From UBA4660 sp034408895 (GTDB lineage Bacteria > Bacteroidota > Bacteroidia > Flavobacteriales_D > Sanyastnellaceae): DNA of 64,000 nucleotides. The stretch is taken from the NCBI GenBank assembly GCA_034408895.1, contig JAWXCI010000051.1, positions 11,734 through 75,733 on the forward strand, written 5' to 3'. How positions within the stretch are numbered: the stretch's first letter is position 1; each line of letters starts with the position of its first letter. The notes under the pieces are model-generated. The model was given only the letters and a program-made list of their open reading frames with translations, was not told the origin of the DNA and searched no databases. The translations under genes and the position numbers were made by a program. This document shows positions 32,679 through 41,395 of the stretch, one piece after another.

Positions 32679-32879
32679 CCTCACATACGGTTATTGAAAC
32701 ATTACGAAATAGAAGTTTGTAGCACAACAATTCATGCTTGCATTACATCTTCGTAACATTAGGTAAACGAAAACACAACGTGGATTTTTGAAATCCAGGT
32801 GATCCAGATTTCATGACTTACACAATTTGATTGAACAGTATCCGTTTCCCCAATCATAAACCAACAAACCGTAAGCAAA

Positions 32880-33743
32880 ATGAAAAAACAAACCGTTCTT
32901 TTTTGTGCCATCCTTGTTTCTGTAATTTTTATCTGCGCCACACTGGAAAGTCCTCCGCAGAAGTACGATGTGTTTACTGCACTCGAGAAAAAATTGATCT
33001 CGGTGATGCCCGTTTCCGCTGAATCGAGCAGTGAGAATTGTGCAACCCTGAATGTCCGCAACCTTTCTGGCTCGCCACTCACCATTTCCATTCCGGTAGG
33101 TGCAATCCTCAATACCACTAATGAGAGTGAACAGGATATACTTGTGACACGACCCATTGAAATTTTTGTGAAGAACAACGAAACAGGTTCAGGTTCGATT
33201 TACGGTTTCTGTTGTCAGGCTGGGAATAGCGTACCTACTTCAGCAAGTGCATTTCGCCTGGAGAAATGCAAGAGCGAAAATCTTATGAAGCTTTCAGGAC
33301 ATCTTGCGGAAAACAATTACGACCCAATGCTGGAACAGGCCGCTATCTGGGCGGTGAGCGATGATCACTCAGTGGGTGGCATTTATGGTGGGGCTGAGCA
33401 GGAGACTAAAAAGCTGCGCGAGTTCACAGCTCATGTTCTTGGGCAAGAGGTTCCGTTTTACGATGTGGATTACGGCTATGAACTGAATACACAATTTGTT
33501 TACGAGCCAAAGGAGTTGAGAGGAACGCTTCACTTCCAACTCGACAATGGCGGCAAAGGCACTTTGAAAATTCTTGATCCTAAGGGCGAAGAATTTTATG
33601 TGTTCTACACCGACAAAAGTTTGCAGTGGGGATTCTTCACACAGAATTTCAGGTTCAAAGCTTACGACATGGAAGCGGGAGACTATGTAGCGCAAATGAT
33701 AGTGGATGGAAAAGTGGTGGATGAAAAAACGATAAGAATCTAA
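32880..33743 (+). CDS. Exported protein of unknown function with thioester-domain-like motif
   Basis: A 287-residue secreted protein I cannot assign to a family. A signal peptide (TVLFCAILVSVIFICA) is followed by a beta-rich region with three to four Cys (ENCATL, YGFCCQAG with Cys111/112, EKCKSE), then EQAAIWAVSD (Gln153), and a C-terminal beta-sandwich-like half (LRGTLHFQLDNGGKG ... GDYVAQMIVDGK). The C.../QxAIW pairing recalls class I thioester domains of Gram-positive surface proteins, where Cys and Gln crosslink, but the gap of about 41 residues is much shorter than usual. It stands alone, with its own terminator, divergent from the receptor cluster. Confidence 0.65.
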   Translation: MKKQTVLFCAILVSVIFICATLESPPQKYDVFTALEKKLISVMPVSAESSSENCATLNVRNLSGSPLTISIPVGAILNTTNESEQDILVTRPIEIFVKNNETGSGSIYGFCCQAGNSVPTSASAFRLEKCKSENLMKLSGHLAENNYDPMLEQAAIWAVSDDHSVGGIYGGAEQETKKLREFTAHVLGQEVPFYDVDYGYELNTQFVYEPKELRGTLHFQLDNGGKGTLKILDPKGEEFYVFYTDKSLQWGFFTQNFRFKAYDMEAGDYVAQMIVDGKVVDEKTIRI

Positions 33744-33766
33744 ACTCTCGCACCGTGCCGAAAATG

Positions 33767-33803
33767 CGCAGAGAATGAAAATGATTTCTCAGCGTTTTTT
33801 TTT
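33767..33803 (+). terminator. Intrinsic terminator
   Basis: Stem CGC-a-GAGAA/TTCTC-a-GCG (8 bp with one A-A mismatch) around a 10-base loop, followed by nine T. It lies 24 bases past the preceding stop. Confidence 0.75.
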
Positions 33804-33987
33804 ACCATGCAGGGCTGTTTTTTTTTGGGAAAAAACATTAGGTGCAGTTTAAGTGTGTACTTCTATTCCATTGAGTTGTGAATGTTGTCGTGAATCCTGA
33901 ACACCGATAAGCGTGGTGGCTTTGCGAATAAAAACTATTTTTATTCATCTTTTTTCATACATAAAAAACTCAGTGTAAGAAATACCT

Positions 33988-34569
33988 TCAGAATTTTTTC
34001 AACTCCTGGTATAACCGATGCACCGGCAAACCCATAACGGTGAAATAAGAGCCTTCAAGTTTTTCTATTCCGGCAAGGCCAATCCAATCTTGCGCTCCGT
34101 AAGCGCCTGCTTTGTCGTAAGGTTGATAATGTGTGATGTAGTGAGTAATTTCTTCATCGGTCAATGCTGCAAACGTCACCTTTGTTTCATCGCAAAAATT
34201 TACCTGCTTGTGTTTTGATGTGATGCACACTGCTGTGTAAACAATGTGAGTTCTTGCACTCAATTTTTTTATCATCCTGAAGGCTTCATCAAAATCCGAT
34301 GCCTTATTCAACACTTCATCATCAATCCAAACTATGGTGTCGGCAGTGATGAGGATTTCATTTTCATCCAGCGCTGGTAAAAATGCTTCTGCTTTTGTTT
34401 TGGAGAGATAGAGTGCAATGTTTTCTCCTTTGAGATGGACAGGAAAACTTTCATCTACATCCATGGTGCGCAATGTGAACTGCAACTCCAGCCCGCTCAT
34501 TAACTGTTGCCTGCGCGGTGACTTGGAGGCGAGGATGATTTTTTTTCCTTCGAGATTTTTTAGCTTCAT
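33988..34569 (-). CDS. maf: Maf-like nucleoside triphosphate pyrophosphatase
   Basis: A 193-residue house-cleaning pyrophosphatase that hydrolyses non-canonical or modified nucleotides (dTTP/UTP or m7GTP class) to the monophosphate. Family motifs are clear: IILASKSPRRQQLM at the N-terminus, the conserved Glu in DESFP, LSKTKAEAF, the catalytic region ILITADTIVW and the late YDKAGAYGAQDW. The ATG at 34569 is preferred since the family always starts just before this motif; the frame extends 14 codons upstream without resemblance. It is a single gene. Confidence 0.93.
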   Translation of the reverse strand: MKLKNLEGKKIILASKSPRRQQLMSGLELQFTLRTMDVDESFPVHLKGENIALYLSKTKAEAFLPALDENEILITADTIVWIDDEVLNKASDFDEAFRMIKKLSARTHIVYTAVCITSKHKQVNFCDETKVTFAALTDEEITHYITHYQPYDKAGAYGAQDWIGLAGIEKLEGSYFTVMGLPVHRLYQELKKF

Positions 34570-34664
34570 GTTGCAAAGAAATTGACAATTGTCAATCCTC
34601 TGCTCATGCAATGGGAGCAGTGTCTGTTGTCCATTAGTTTAGCCCAACCAAAATCAATCAAATC

Positions 34665-35630
34665 ATGAAAGCAATTTTACTGGCACTTTTTGTACTGATG
34701 TCATTTTACACTAATGCGCAAGACACTTTTTCAATCTGCGCATTCGATCCTGAAACGGGTGAGGTGGGAAGTGCCGGTGCTACCTGTATCGAAAGTTCCG
34801 ATGTCAGTTGCATTATAATTTCCGATGTGCATCCAGGCATTGGGGTAGTGCATACTCAGTCGTATTGGCTTGCCAGCAACCAGAATTACGGCAGCGAGTT
34901 GATGACCATGAACCTCACCGCACAGCAAATAATTGACTCGTTGGTTGCCAATGATGCACAAAACAATCCCGGCATCCGGCAGTACGGTGTCATTCGCACG
35001 GATGGCACTTGCGCATCATTTACCGGTGAAGATTGTTTCGATTACAAAAACCACATCGTGGGTCCGAACTATGCTATACAAGGAAATATCTTGCTTGGGC
35101 AAGAAATTCTTGACTCGATGGAAACCCGGTTTTTGAATACCGAAGGCACCCTTGCATGCAAACTTATGGCGGCACTGCAGGGCGCCAATGTGGTGGGTGC
35201 CGATACTCGCTGCGAGGATTTCAATACTTCTTCCTTTTCCGCATTTGTTCGGGTGGCTGGCGTTTTTGAAAATCCCGATGCACTGGGTCTCGATCTTACC
35301 ATAAACACGTATGCTGAGCTAACTGAACCCATTGATTCCCTGCAAGTGCTGTTCGATGCTGTTGATGGTTGTTCGTACACATCGCTTCGCGAACCGCACA
35401 GAAATATGACGCTCGTGCTACAAGTGTTGGGAAATGAAATCCGGCTGCTCAATTCGCATCCAATTGATGGTGTAAAAATTTTCGACAACACTGGCAGGCT
35501 GGTGTTCGAAAGCAACTCTGTTTTTTCCAATGAGTGTGTAGTGAAAGTTTCCGCATGGACGGATGGCATGTACACCATCCAGGTAAATGCAGATGATGAA
35601 ACACTGGTAAAGAGATGGGTGAAAGAATAG
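34665..35630 (+). CDS. DUF1028 (Ntn-hydrolase-like) protein with T9SS sorting domain
   Basis: A 321-residue secreted protein. After the signal peptide (ILLALFVLMSFYTNAQ) comes DTFSICAFDPETGEVGSAGA, the start of a DUF1028 domain, a family with an Ntn-hydrolase-like fold of uncertain activity. The domain continues with GIGVVHTQSYW, YAIQGNILLG and KLMAALQGANVVGADTRCED, and ends near residue 235. The last 80 residues are a type A sorting domain (IRLLNSHPIDGVKIFDNTGR ... GMYTIQVNADDETLV). An exported hydrolase on a peptide-like or amide substrate is plausible but unproven. Confidence 0.9.
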   Translation: MKAILLALFVLMSFYTNAQDTFSICAFDPETGEVGSAGATCIESSDVSCIIISDVHPGIGVVHTQSYWLASNQNYGSELMTMNLTAQQIIDSLVANDAQNNPGIRQYGVIRTDGTCASFTGEDCFDYKNHIVGPNYAIQGNILLGQEILDSMETRFLNTEGTLACKLMAALQGANVVGADTRCEDFNTSSFSAFVRVAGVFENPDALGLDLTINTYAELTEPIDSLQVLFDAVDGCSYTSLREPHRNMTLVLQVLGNEIRLLNSHPIDGVKIFDNTGRLVFESNSVFSNECVVKVSAWTDGMYTIQVNADDETLVKRWVKE

Positions 35631-35647
35631 GGGAGTATGAATACCCG

Positions 35648-35992
35648 TCAGTAGAGGTAAATCACAACCGGCACCGCGCATATCACCACTGCGAGTAGTC
35701 CTTTGCACACGTTGTACCAGCTCATTCGCATAAATAAGTAGAAGAGCAGTATGTCGGCAATCATGGAAACAGAAACAATCTTGTCCTGAAACTGGATCGG
35801 ACCGCTGTTAAAAAAAACGTTGTCTATAAAATCCTTAACCGTAGTTTCGTTAACCAGCGACCATAAGAATGCGAAAATGAAAAACCCGCCAAACGCCCCA
35901 GCAAAACCGAGGAGAAGTCCGAGCCAGAATTTGTCCAGTTTTTCTTTGGTCATGTTGTTTTGATAAGCAGTGGTGATGTCGTCAGGATGCAT
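35648..35992 (-). CDS. Small hypothetical membrane protein
   Basis: A 114-residue protein (start at 35992 chosen; the frame runs 12 codons further and an internal ATG lies 13 codons in). Three transmembrane helices: KFWLGLLLGFAGAFGGFFIF, a middle one around VSVSMIADILLFYLF, and a last one GLLAVVICAVPVVIYLY. No recognised domain. It is convergent with the DUF1028 gene, with 17 bases between stops. Confidence 0.68.
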   Translation of the reverse strand: MHPDDITTAYQNNMTKEKLDKFWLGLLLGFAGAFGGFFIFAFLWSLVNETTVKDFIDNVFFNSGPIQFQDKIVSVSMIADILLFYLFMRMSWYNVCKGLLAVVICAVPVVIYLY

Positions 35993-36141
35993 GGTGAATT
36001 TTGTTTCGAATGACAGAACAAAAATCACATCAGCTTATTGCGCTTAGATCAGGTAAACTTGGTTGTTGAATTTCGGACAACCAATTTCAAATTTGCCTCT
36101 AACGATTCACATCGGGTTTAAATGAAAGTGGAGTGTGCGCT

Positions 36142-38892
36142 CTATCCACCACAGATCAGCAACACATTTTTGTTTCCTGCCCTCAAAATGTACATACCGG
36201 TTGAAAGTCCTTTTGTCTCAACGATCATTTTTTCCTGAATGATTGTAAACGTCATCACTACTTCACCCATTGCATTGAGCAAAACAGCCATTTCGCCAGC
36301 GTACGATTCAGGGAAATCCATCACCAGTTCATCATAAAATGGATTAGGTGATATGGTTATGCCTGAAAAATTTAGATGAGCAACACCCACATCAATCACA
36401 CTGACCTCCACCACGATTGAACAGCCGGCATTATCTGTTATGCTGACGGTGTATTGGCCTTGCGCCAGCCCGTTCACTGTGGCAAATGTGCTGCCGTTGC
36501 TCCACAAATAATCGTAAGGAGGAGTACCACCCGCGGGCGTGACAAGTGCTGAACCGTTGGCACCGCCATTGGCATCGAGCACCAAAATTTCTGCAGTGAT
36601 TTCAGGATTTTCCTGCATTACAAATTCGTGTTCAATTGCACATCCCGATTCATCGGTCACTGTCAGTGCGTAGTCTCCTGCTGGAAGTGCTTCGGGATTT
36701 ATACCATTCCAATCAAAAGACAATTCACCCGTGCCTCCTGTGGCTGACGCTTCCACCATTCCGTCTTCGCCAAAACATGGAACATCGAACGTTAACTGCG
36801 CTGTGATTTCTTCGGGTTGCGTAATAAAAATTTCAATATCCAACATGCAATTATTTTCGTCTTCCAGCATCGCAACAAAAATTCCGGCAGTCAATTCTTC
36901 GGGCGAAATTCCATCCAGCCATGAAGTGGATATTATTCCAGTTCCTCCTGAAGTTGAAATGCTGGCGCTGCCATCGTTACCACCAAAGCATGTTACGTTG
37001 GATGATGTAAAAGAAACCGAAAGTGAATCCGGCTCTGAAACTTCCAATGTATCACATAACACACATCCGTTTTCATCCGTCAATGTGAAAGAATAGGAAC
37101 CAACTTGAAGGGAATCTATCATTATGTTTCCTGTTTCACTGTTGCTCCATTCAATTTCTGTAATGGCAGCGCCTGTGGTGGATACTGATATTTCTCCCGT
37201 GGCTTCACCTGCACACAAGGGTGATATGATTTGGCTCAGAGCTTCAGGTGCTGCGGTCAATTCAACAACTATTTGCGCCAGTCCGGAAATGCCTGATTCG
37301 TGCTTTACTTCCACCGAATAATTTCCAGGTTCGGAAATGGTTATGTAGCGAGTGCTAGCTCCTGTGCTCCACATCCATTCTTCAAAATCTCCACCATCAA
37401 GCACAGCTGTGCTGCCATTGCATAGCTCATTCAATTGCAAAATGTCAGGCATAAAAGTTTCACCTTCCGTTACATTGAATACTTGTTGTGATGCCACGTT
37501 GTAAAAGGTGTCAGTCCAGCCGCTGGGCCAGTTGAGCACAAGGCTATCCATTACATTGAATTCACCCATGGCTAGAATTTCGTATTGTGAGTCCTGGGAA
37601 ATATAATTTTCGCCACACATGGTTTGGGTGAACAGGTATTGGTCTTCCATCCAATACTCGATCAAGGTTCCTATTGCATCCTTGTTGCTGGCAGTTCCTT
37701 CCAGTGATAGTTTCAGCCATTTGCCTTGAGGTGTTGTGTTGCGCCACAACGAAGCATTGTTGGGCGACTGATTGTGAACCACAAAATCCCAGTCGCCATC
37801 GTTCTCCAAATCACCTTTTGCGGAACTGAAGCTCATGTAATCATCATTGGTCAGTCCCAGTTCTGTTATCCCACTCTGGAAAGTTCCATCCTGATTGTTT
37901 ATGAAAAAATAATTCTGGTTGCCATCATTGGCAGCAGCAGTGGCCACATGCAAATCATCGTACATGTCGTTGTCATGATCCATCCATAGAGCACCCCAGC
38001 ATACGCTGTAACAAGCTATGCCGAGTGTTTCGGCCACATTCACAAACACACCATCGTCATTGCGTAGGAAAAAATTTCCACTTCCTGTGTTGGTGACATA
38101 AATATCCCAATCGCCATCACGGTCAAAATCACTCAATGAAGCACTCATGGAATCAATTTGAATATCGGCATTGGTGGCATCACTGATGTCTTCAAAAGTG
38201 CCATCACCGTTGTTGCGGTAAAAACTGTTGCCTGTGTTTTTATCGTTGATCACATACAGATCGGGCCATCCATCAAAATCCCAGTCGAACCAGATACTTT
38301 GGAAGGTGGGCAAGTCGTCATTGGTGAGGCCGAGCGCGGGAGCAACATCGTTAAAGGTTCCGTCACCGTTGTTGTGCAACAGCCAGTTTTCAACCCCGTT
38401 TTGCCAATCGTAGTTGCAGACATAAACGTCCAGCCAGCCGTCCCTGTCATAGTCGGCCCAGGAGCAACCGAAGCTGCGGGCAAATTCGAAAGGAAGATTG
38501 AGATCGGCAGTTACATCTGCGAAAATCATGTTGCCATCGTTGCGGTAGAGTTTGCATGAACCACCATCGCGTCCAAAGAAAAAATCGGCATCGCCATCAT
38601 TATCATAATCCACCCAGGTGGGTTGTTTAACGTCCATTTCGTTTGGAATTATTTCCATACGTTGGAAGTTCATCCCACTTATGTTTCTGTAAAAGAGAAT
38701 GGAATCAGCGTTCATTCCAAAAGTTATGTCATCCTTGCCGTCTTTGTTGAAGTCGTAAAAGGATACACCTCCGCCATAAGTTGACCCGGTGTTGTAAGCT
38801 TGGATTACAGCAGCAGTGGATGCGTATTGGAATTGCGCTGCACCCGATGCAGCCAGTAGTGATGAAACAAAAAAGCATGACCGTTTTAGCAT
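36142..38892 (-). CDS. FG-GAP/ASPIC protein with SprB-type repeats and T9SS sorting domain
   Basis: A 916-residue secreted protein. The signal peptide is followed by VCBS/FG-GAP beta-propeller repeats with calcium loops (DFNKDGKDDITFG, DYDNDGDADFFFG, DYDRDGWLDVYVCN, DFDRDGDWDIYVTN) over about residues 40-370. An ASPIC/UnbV-type domain follows (about 385-490, WLKLSLEGTASNKDAIG, VLNWPSGWTD). Then come four SprB-type segments (SSNVTCFGGNDGSASIS, QLTFDVPCFGEDGMVEA) at about 570-830. A type A sorting domain is last (ITISPNPFYDELVMDF), with an unusual end LLICGG in place of a basic tail. It resembles CRTAC1-like adhesins joined to the repeats of the gliding adhesin SprB; ligand unknown. Confidence 0.87.
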   Translation of the reverse strand: MLKRSCFFVSSLLAASGAAQFQYASTAAVIQAYNTGSTYGGGVSFYDFNKDGKDDITFGMNADSILFYRNISGMNFQRMEIIPNEMDVKQPTWVDYDNDGDADFFFGRDGGSCKLYRNDGNMIFADVTADLNLPFEFARSFGCSWADYDRDGWLDVYVCNYDWQNGVENWLLHNNGDGTFNDVAPALGLTNDDLPTFQSIWFDWDFDGWPDLYVINDKNTGNSFYRNNGDGTFEDISDATNADIQIDSMSASLSDFDRDGDWDIYVTNTGSGNFFLRNDDGVFVNVAETLGIACYSVCWGALWMDHDNDMYDDLHVATAAANDGNQNYFFINNQDGTFQSGITELGLTNDDYMSFSSAKGDLENDGDWDFVVHNQSPNNASLWRNTTPQGKWLKLSLEGTASNKDAIGTLIEYWMEDQYLFTQTMCGENYISQDSQYEILAMGEFNVMDSLVLNWPSGWTDTFYNVASQQVFNVTEGETFMPDILQLNELCNGSTAVLDGGDFEEWMWSTGASTRYITISEPGNYSVEVKHESGISGLAQIVVELTAAPEALSQIISPLCAGEATGEISVSTTGAAITEIEWSNSETGNIMIDSLQVGSYSFTLTDENGCVLCDTLEVSEPDSLSVSFTSSNVTCFGGNDGSASISTSGGTGIISTSWLDGISPEELTAGIFVAMLEDENNCMLDIEIFITQPEEITAQLTFDVPCFGEDGMVEASATGGTGELSFDWNGINPEALPAGDYALTVTDESGCAIEHEFVMQENPEITAEILVLDANGGANGSALVTPAGGTPPYDYLWSNGSTFATVNGLAQGQYTVSITDNAGCSIVVEVSVIDVGVAHLNFSGITISPNPFYDELVMDFPESYAGEMAVLLNAMGEVVMTFTIIQEKMIVETKGLSTGMYILRAGNKNVLLICGG

Positions 38893-38954
38893 GAGCAGTT
38901 TAAGTTTGGTTGTTGCCGCAGAAAAAATTCGAAAATTTTTTCATAGGATTTTAC

Positions 38955-38962
38955 CAAAAGTA
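38955..38962 (-). promoter_or_regulatory. -7 box (TACTTTTG) upstream of the FG-GAP protein gene
   Basis: Reverse-strand TACTTTTG matches TAnnTTTG and lies 62 bases before the start codon. No TTG at the expected distance. Confidence 0.38.
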
Positions 38963-39037
38963 ATATGATCATGTTCGAACTATAGGGCTGTTTGCATCAG
39001 GCAGGAAATTTATTCCGGTATCTCACTGTTGAATGTA

Positions 39038-39526
39038 CTATAACCCGGTGCGTTCGAGGTCTGGTAAAAACTCATGAACTTCCACTTTTTTGTTTTCAAG
39101 CCTTGTGTAGTGTTCAAAGAAATGCTTGATCTCCAGTTTCAGGTGAGCCGGCAAATCGTCCACCGAATTGTAATGATTAACAGCACCATCACCCATAGCC
39201 ACTGCAATCACTTTTTCATCTGAAATGCCCTGATCCGTCATCTGCATCAGGCCAATCACTTTTGCCAGAACGAGGCACAGAGGTTCAATGTCTGCCTGCG
39301 AGATAACCAGAATATCAAGCGGGTCGCCATCAGCGCCCATGGTTTGAGGGATGAAACCATAATTTACAGGGTAGTGAAATGCACCATAAAGCACGCGATC
39401 AAGTTTAAGTAAGCCCGATTGCTTGTCCACTTCATACTTCGCTTTTGTGCCGCGTGGAATTTCAATGATGGCGTTTACCACTGCTGGTAATTTTTCTCCG
39501 GGAGTTATGTCGTGCCAGGGATGCAT
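39038..39526 (-). CDS. ppa: Inorganic pyrophosphatase
   Basis: Soluble family I pyrophosphatase, 162 residues, hydrolysing PPi to two phosphates and so pulling biosynthetic reactions forward. The metal-binding signature DGDPLDILV is intact. Other family features are IEIPRGTKAKYE, LDRVLYGAFHYPVNYGFIP and the late HFFEHYTRLENKK. The gene lies 23 bases behind the Nudix-type regulator, so the two are probably co-transcribed. Confidence 0.95.
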   Translation of the reverse strand: MHPWHDITPGEKLPAVVNAIIEIPRGTKAKYEVDKQSGLLKLDRVLYGAFHYPVNYGFIPQTMGADGDPLDILVISQADIEPLCLVLAKVIGLMQMTDQGISDEKVIAVAMGDGAVNHYNSVDDLPAHLKLEIKHFFEHYTRLENKKVEVHEFLPDLERTGL

Positions 39527-39549
39527 AAGGCTCTTTTGATTTTAGTTAT

Positions 39550-40269
39550 TCATTTTCTCTTGCCATGGAATTTGTACAACTGCGCTGGTTTATGTAGCAC
39601 ACCTTTTTGTTTTTCCGCCAACGGCTTCAATAGCTCAATGCGAAGAATGTTCTTGCGGAAATTGCGCTTGTCCAATTTTTTATCAAGCACTATTTCATAG
39701 AGATGCTGGAGTTGCGACAAGGTGAATTTTTCAGGAAGAAGTTCGAAACCGATATTGTCAGCAACCAATTCGTGCCGCAATACTTTGATGGCTTGATGAA
39801 CAATTTCGTTGTGGTCGAATGCCAGTGCCGGAATTTCATACACATCGGTCCACCGGATTTTTCCTGCAAAAGAGGATGCCTTTGCATTGTAGTCTTCCAA
39901 TTTTACCAGCGAGTAATAACCAACTGTGATCACCCTTCGTTCAGGATGAGCGCGAAATATGCGCAGCCATTCCTGGTCTTTCAAACCCTTCACCCGCCTT
40001 GGATTGCCGAATGTGTGAAACTGTTTCAGGTAAATGCCCTCCAGCGAAGTGAGTTCCAGAAGGACACGTTGCGCAGCCTGATCAAGACTTTCATCAGGGT
40101 TCAGCAGGTCACCAGGCAAGGCAATCTGTGACTTGAGCCTGGAATTTTTGTCCGGATTTTTTTGTTCGATGAGCAGCACCTTGAGCTTTTTATCATCCAG
40201 ACCGAACACTACACAATCCACAGAAACATCCAACAAAATGGAAGCATTGGAATCCGATTTCTTCGCCAC
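39550..40269 (-). CDS. Nudix-domain transcriptional regulator (NrtR/AraR-like)
   Basis: A 239-residue protein with an N-terminal Nudix fold (about residues 10-145) and a C-terminal winged helix (about 160-230, FTLSQLQHLYEIVLDKKLDK, RNFRKNIL), the layout of NrtR/AraR-type regulators. The Nudix box is degenerate: in GDLLNPDESLDQAAQRVLLE the REUxEE core has become RVLLELTS, so metal-dependent hydrolysis is unlikely and ligand sensing likely. The start is a GTG. It is divergent from pfkA, with the palindrome AGTGTA-N5-TACACT between them, and upstream of ppa. I infer control of the glycolytic operon opposite, with a sugar phosphate or nucleotide sugar as signal. Confidence 0.85.
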   Translation of the reverse strand: MAKKSDSNASILLDVSVDCVVFGLDDKKLKVLLIEQKNPDKNSRLKSQIALPGDLLNPDESLDQAAQRVLLELTSLEGIYLKQFHTFGNPRRVKGLKDQEWLRIFRAHPERRVITVGYYSLVKLEDYNAKASSFAGKIRWTDVYEIPALAFDHNEIVHQAIKVLRHELVADNIGFELLPEKFTLSQLQHLYEIVLDKKLDKRNFRKNILRIELLKPLAEKQKGVLHKPAQLYKFHGKRK

Positions 40270-40335
40270 GTTTTTAAATTGTGTTTGTTTTTTTGCCGCT
40301 TCAAATTAAAGAATTTTTATTTGAATTCATTACTT

Positions 40336-40352
40336 AGTGTACTTGATACACT
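40336..40352. promoter_or_regulatory. Palindromic operator candidate AGTGTA-N5-TACACT
   Basis: A perfect 6+6 palindrome with a 5-base spacer lies in the divergent gap between the Nudix-type regulator and pfkA, 35 bases before the pfkA ATG. Size and position fit a site for a dimeric winged-helix regulator controlling both directions. A near-match -7 box (TACTTTG) directly follows it. Confidence 0.6.
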
Positions 40353-40387
40353 TACTTTGGCCAACTTTCAACTTCCAACATCCAACA

Positions 40388-41362
40388 ATGTTCAAAAGAA
40401 TAGGAGTTCTTACCAGTGGTGGCGATGCCCCCGGAATGAATGCTGCGGTGCGTGCTGTTGTTCGCGCTGGTGTGTTTAGCGGAGTAGAGGTGGTTGGAAT
40501 TTATCGCGGTTACCAAGGATTGATTGAAGGCGATATTGAACCACTCAATGTAAGGACTGTGGCAAAAATTCTAGGTCGAGGTGGAACAATACTTAAAAGT
40601 TCACGCTCGAAAGAATTCTATGAAAAAGATGGGCGTCAAAAAGCTATGGACCATTTGAAGCAGAATGGGGTGGATGCGCTAATCACCATTGGGGGCAACG
40701 GAACATTTACCGGGGCACATATTTTTTATCAGGAATTTGGTGTTCCTGTGATGGGCATTCCCGGCTCGATTGACAACGATTTATTCGGCACCGATCATTG
40801 CATTGGTTTCGATACTGCCACCAACACTGTGGTGGAATGTGTAGACAAGATTCGCGACACAGCTACTTCTCACAACCGTTTATTTTTTGTTGAAGTGATG
40901 GGACGCAACAGCGGTTTCATTGCATTGAAAACCGGAATTGCTACGGGTGCCATAGCTATCATTTTACCAGAAGATGAAATGAGCGTGGACGAGTTGATTG
41001 AGACACTGCGCAGCACCGAAGAAAGTGGAAAATCTTCAAGTATTGTAATTGTGGCCGAAGGAAGCAAGAGCGGAGGGGCTTATGAAATTGCGAAGAAAGT
41101 GACAGAGGAATACAGTGAATATGAAACGCGCGTTTCCGTGCTTGGGCATTTGCAGCGCGGTGGTGCACCATCTTGTTACGACCGTGTGATTGCATCGCGC
41201 ATGGGAGTGGCCGCAGTGGAAGGTTTGCTTCAGGGAAGAAAAGATGTAATGATTGGAATAGTGAACGATCACGAAACTTACACACCACTGGAGGAAGCAA
41301 TTAAAGGACAGAACATGCCGAACCGCGATGAGTTGAGGATTGCGCGGATCCTGTCAATCTAG
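40388..41362 (+). CDS. pfkA: ATP-dependent 6-phosphofructokinase
   Basis: A 324-residue PFK of the bacterial type, phosphorylating fructose 6-phosphate to the 1,6-bisphosphate. Motifs: the ATP-binding loop GVLTSGGDAPGMNAAVR, GGNGTFTGA, the catalytic GSIDNDLFGTDHCIGFDTA (Asp base in the SIDND part), VEVMGRNSGFIAL, and the substrate-binding LGHLQRGGAPS. The ATG at 40388 is chosen because the motif starts directly after it; the frame runs 17 codons upstream through the operator. First gene of the pfkA-gap-kinase-pgmB operon. Confidence 0.95.
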   Translation: MFKRIGVLTSGGDAPGMNAAVRAVVRAGVFSGVEVVGIYRGYQGLIEGDIEPLNVRTVAKILGRGGTILKSSRSKEFYEKDGRQKAMDHLKQNGVDALITIGGNGTFTGAHIFYQEFGVPVMGIPGSIDNDLFGTDHCIGFDTATNTVVECVDKIRDTATSHNRLFFVEVMGRNSGFIALKTGIATGAIAIILPEDEMSVDELIETLRSTEESGKSSSIVIVAEGSKSGGAYEIAKKVTEEYSEYETRVSVLGHLQRGGAPSCYDRVIASRMGVAAVEGLLQGRKDVMIGIVNDHETYTPLEEAIKGQNMPNRDELRIARILSI

Positions 41363-41395
41363 GTATTTGATTAAAGAATTTCTCCCTTTTTACTT

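Noticed and set aside
39550..40269. Active Nudix hydrolase
   Set aside because: The Nudix box lacks the Glu residues needed for catalysis and a winged helix follows, so a regulator is the better reading.
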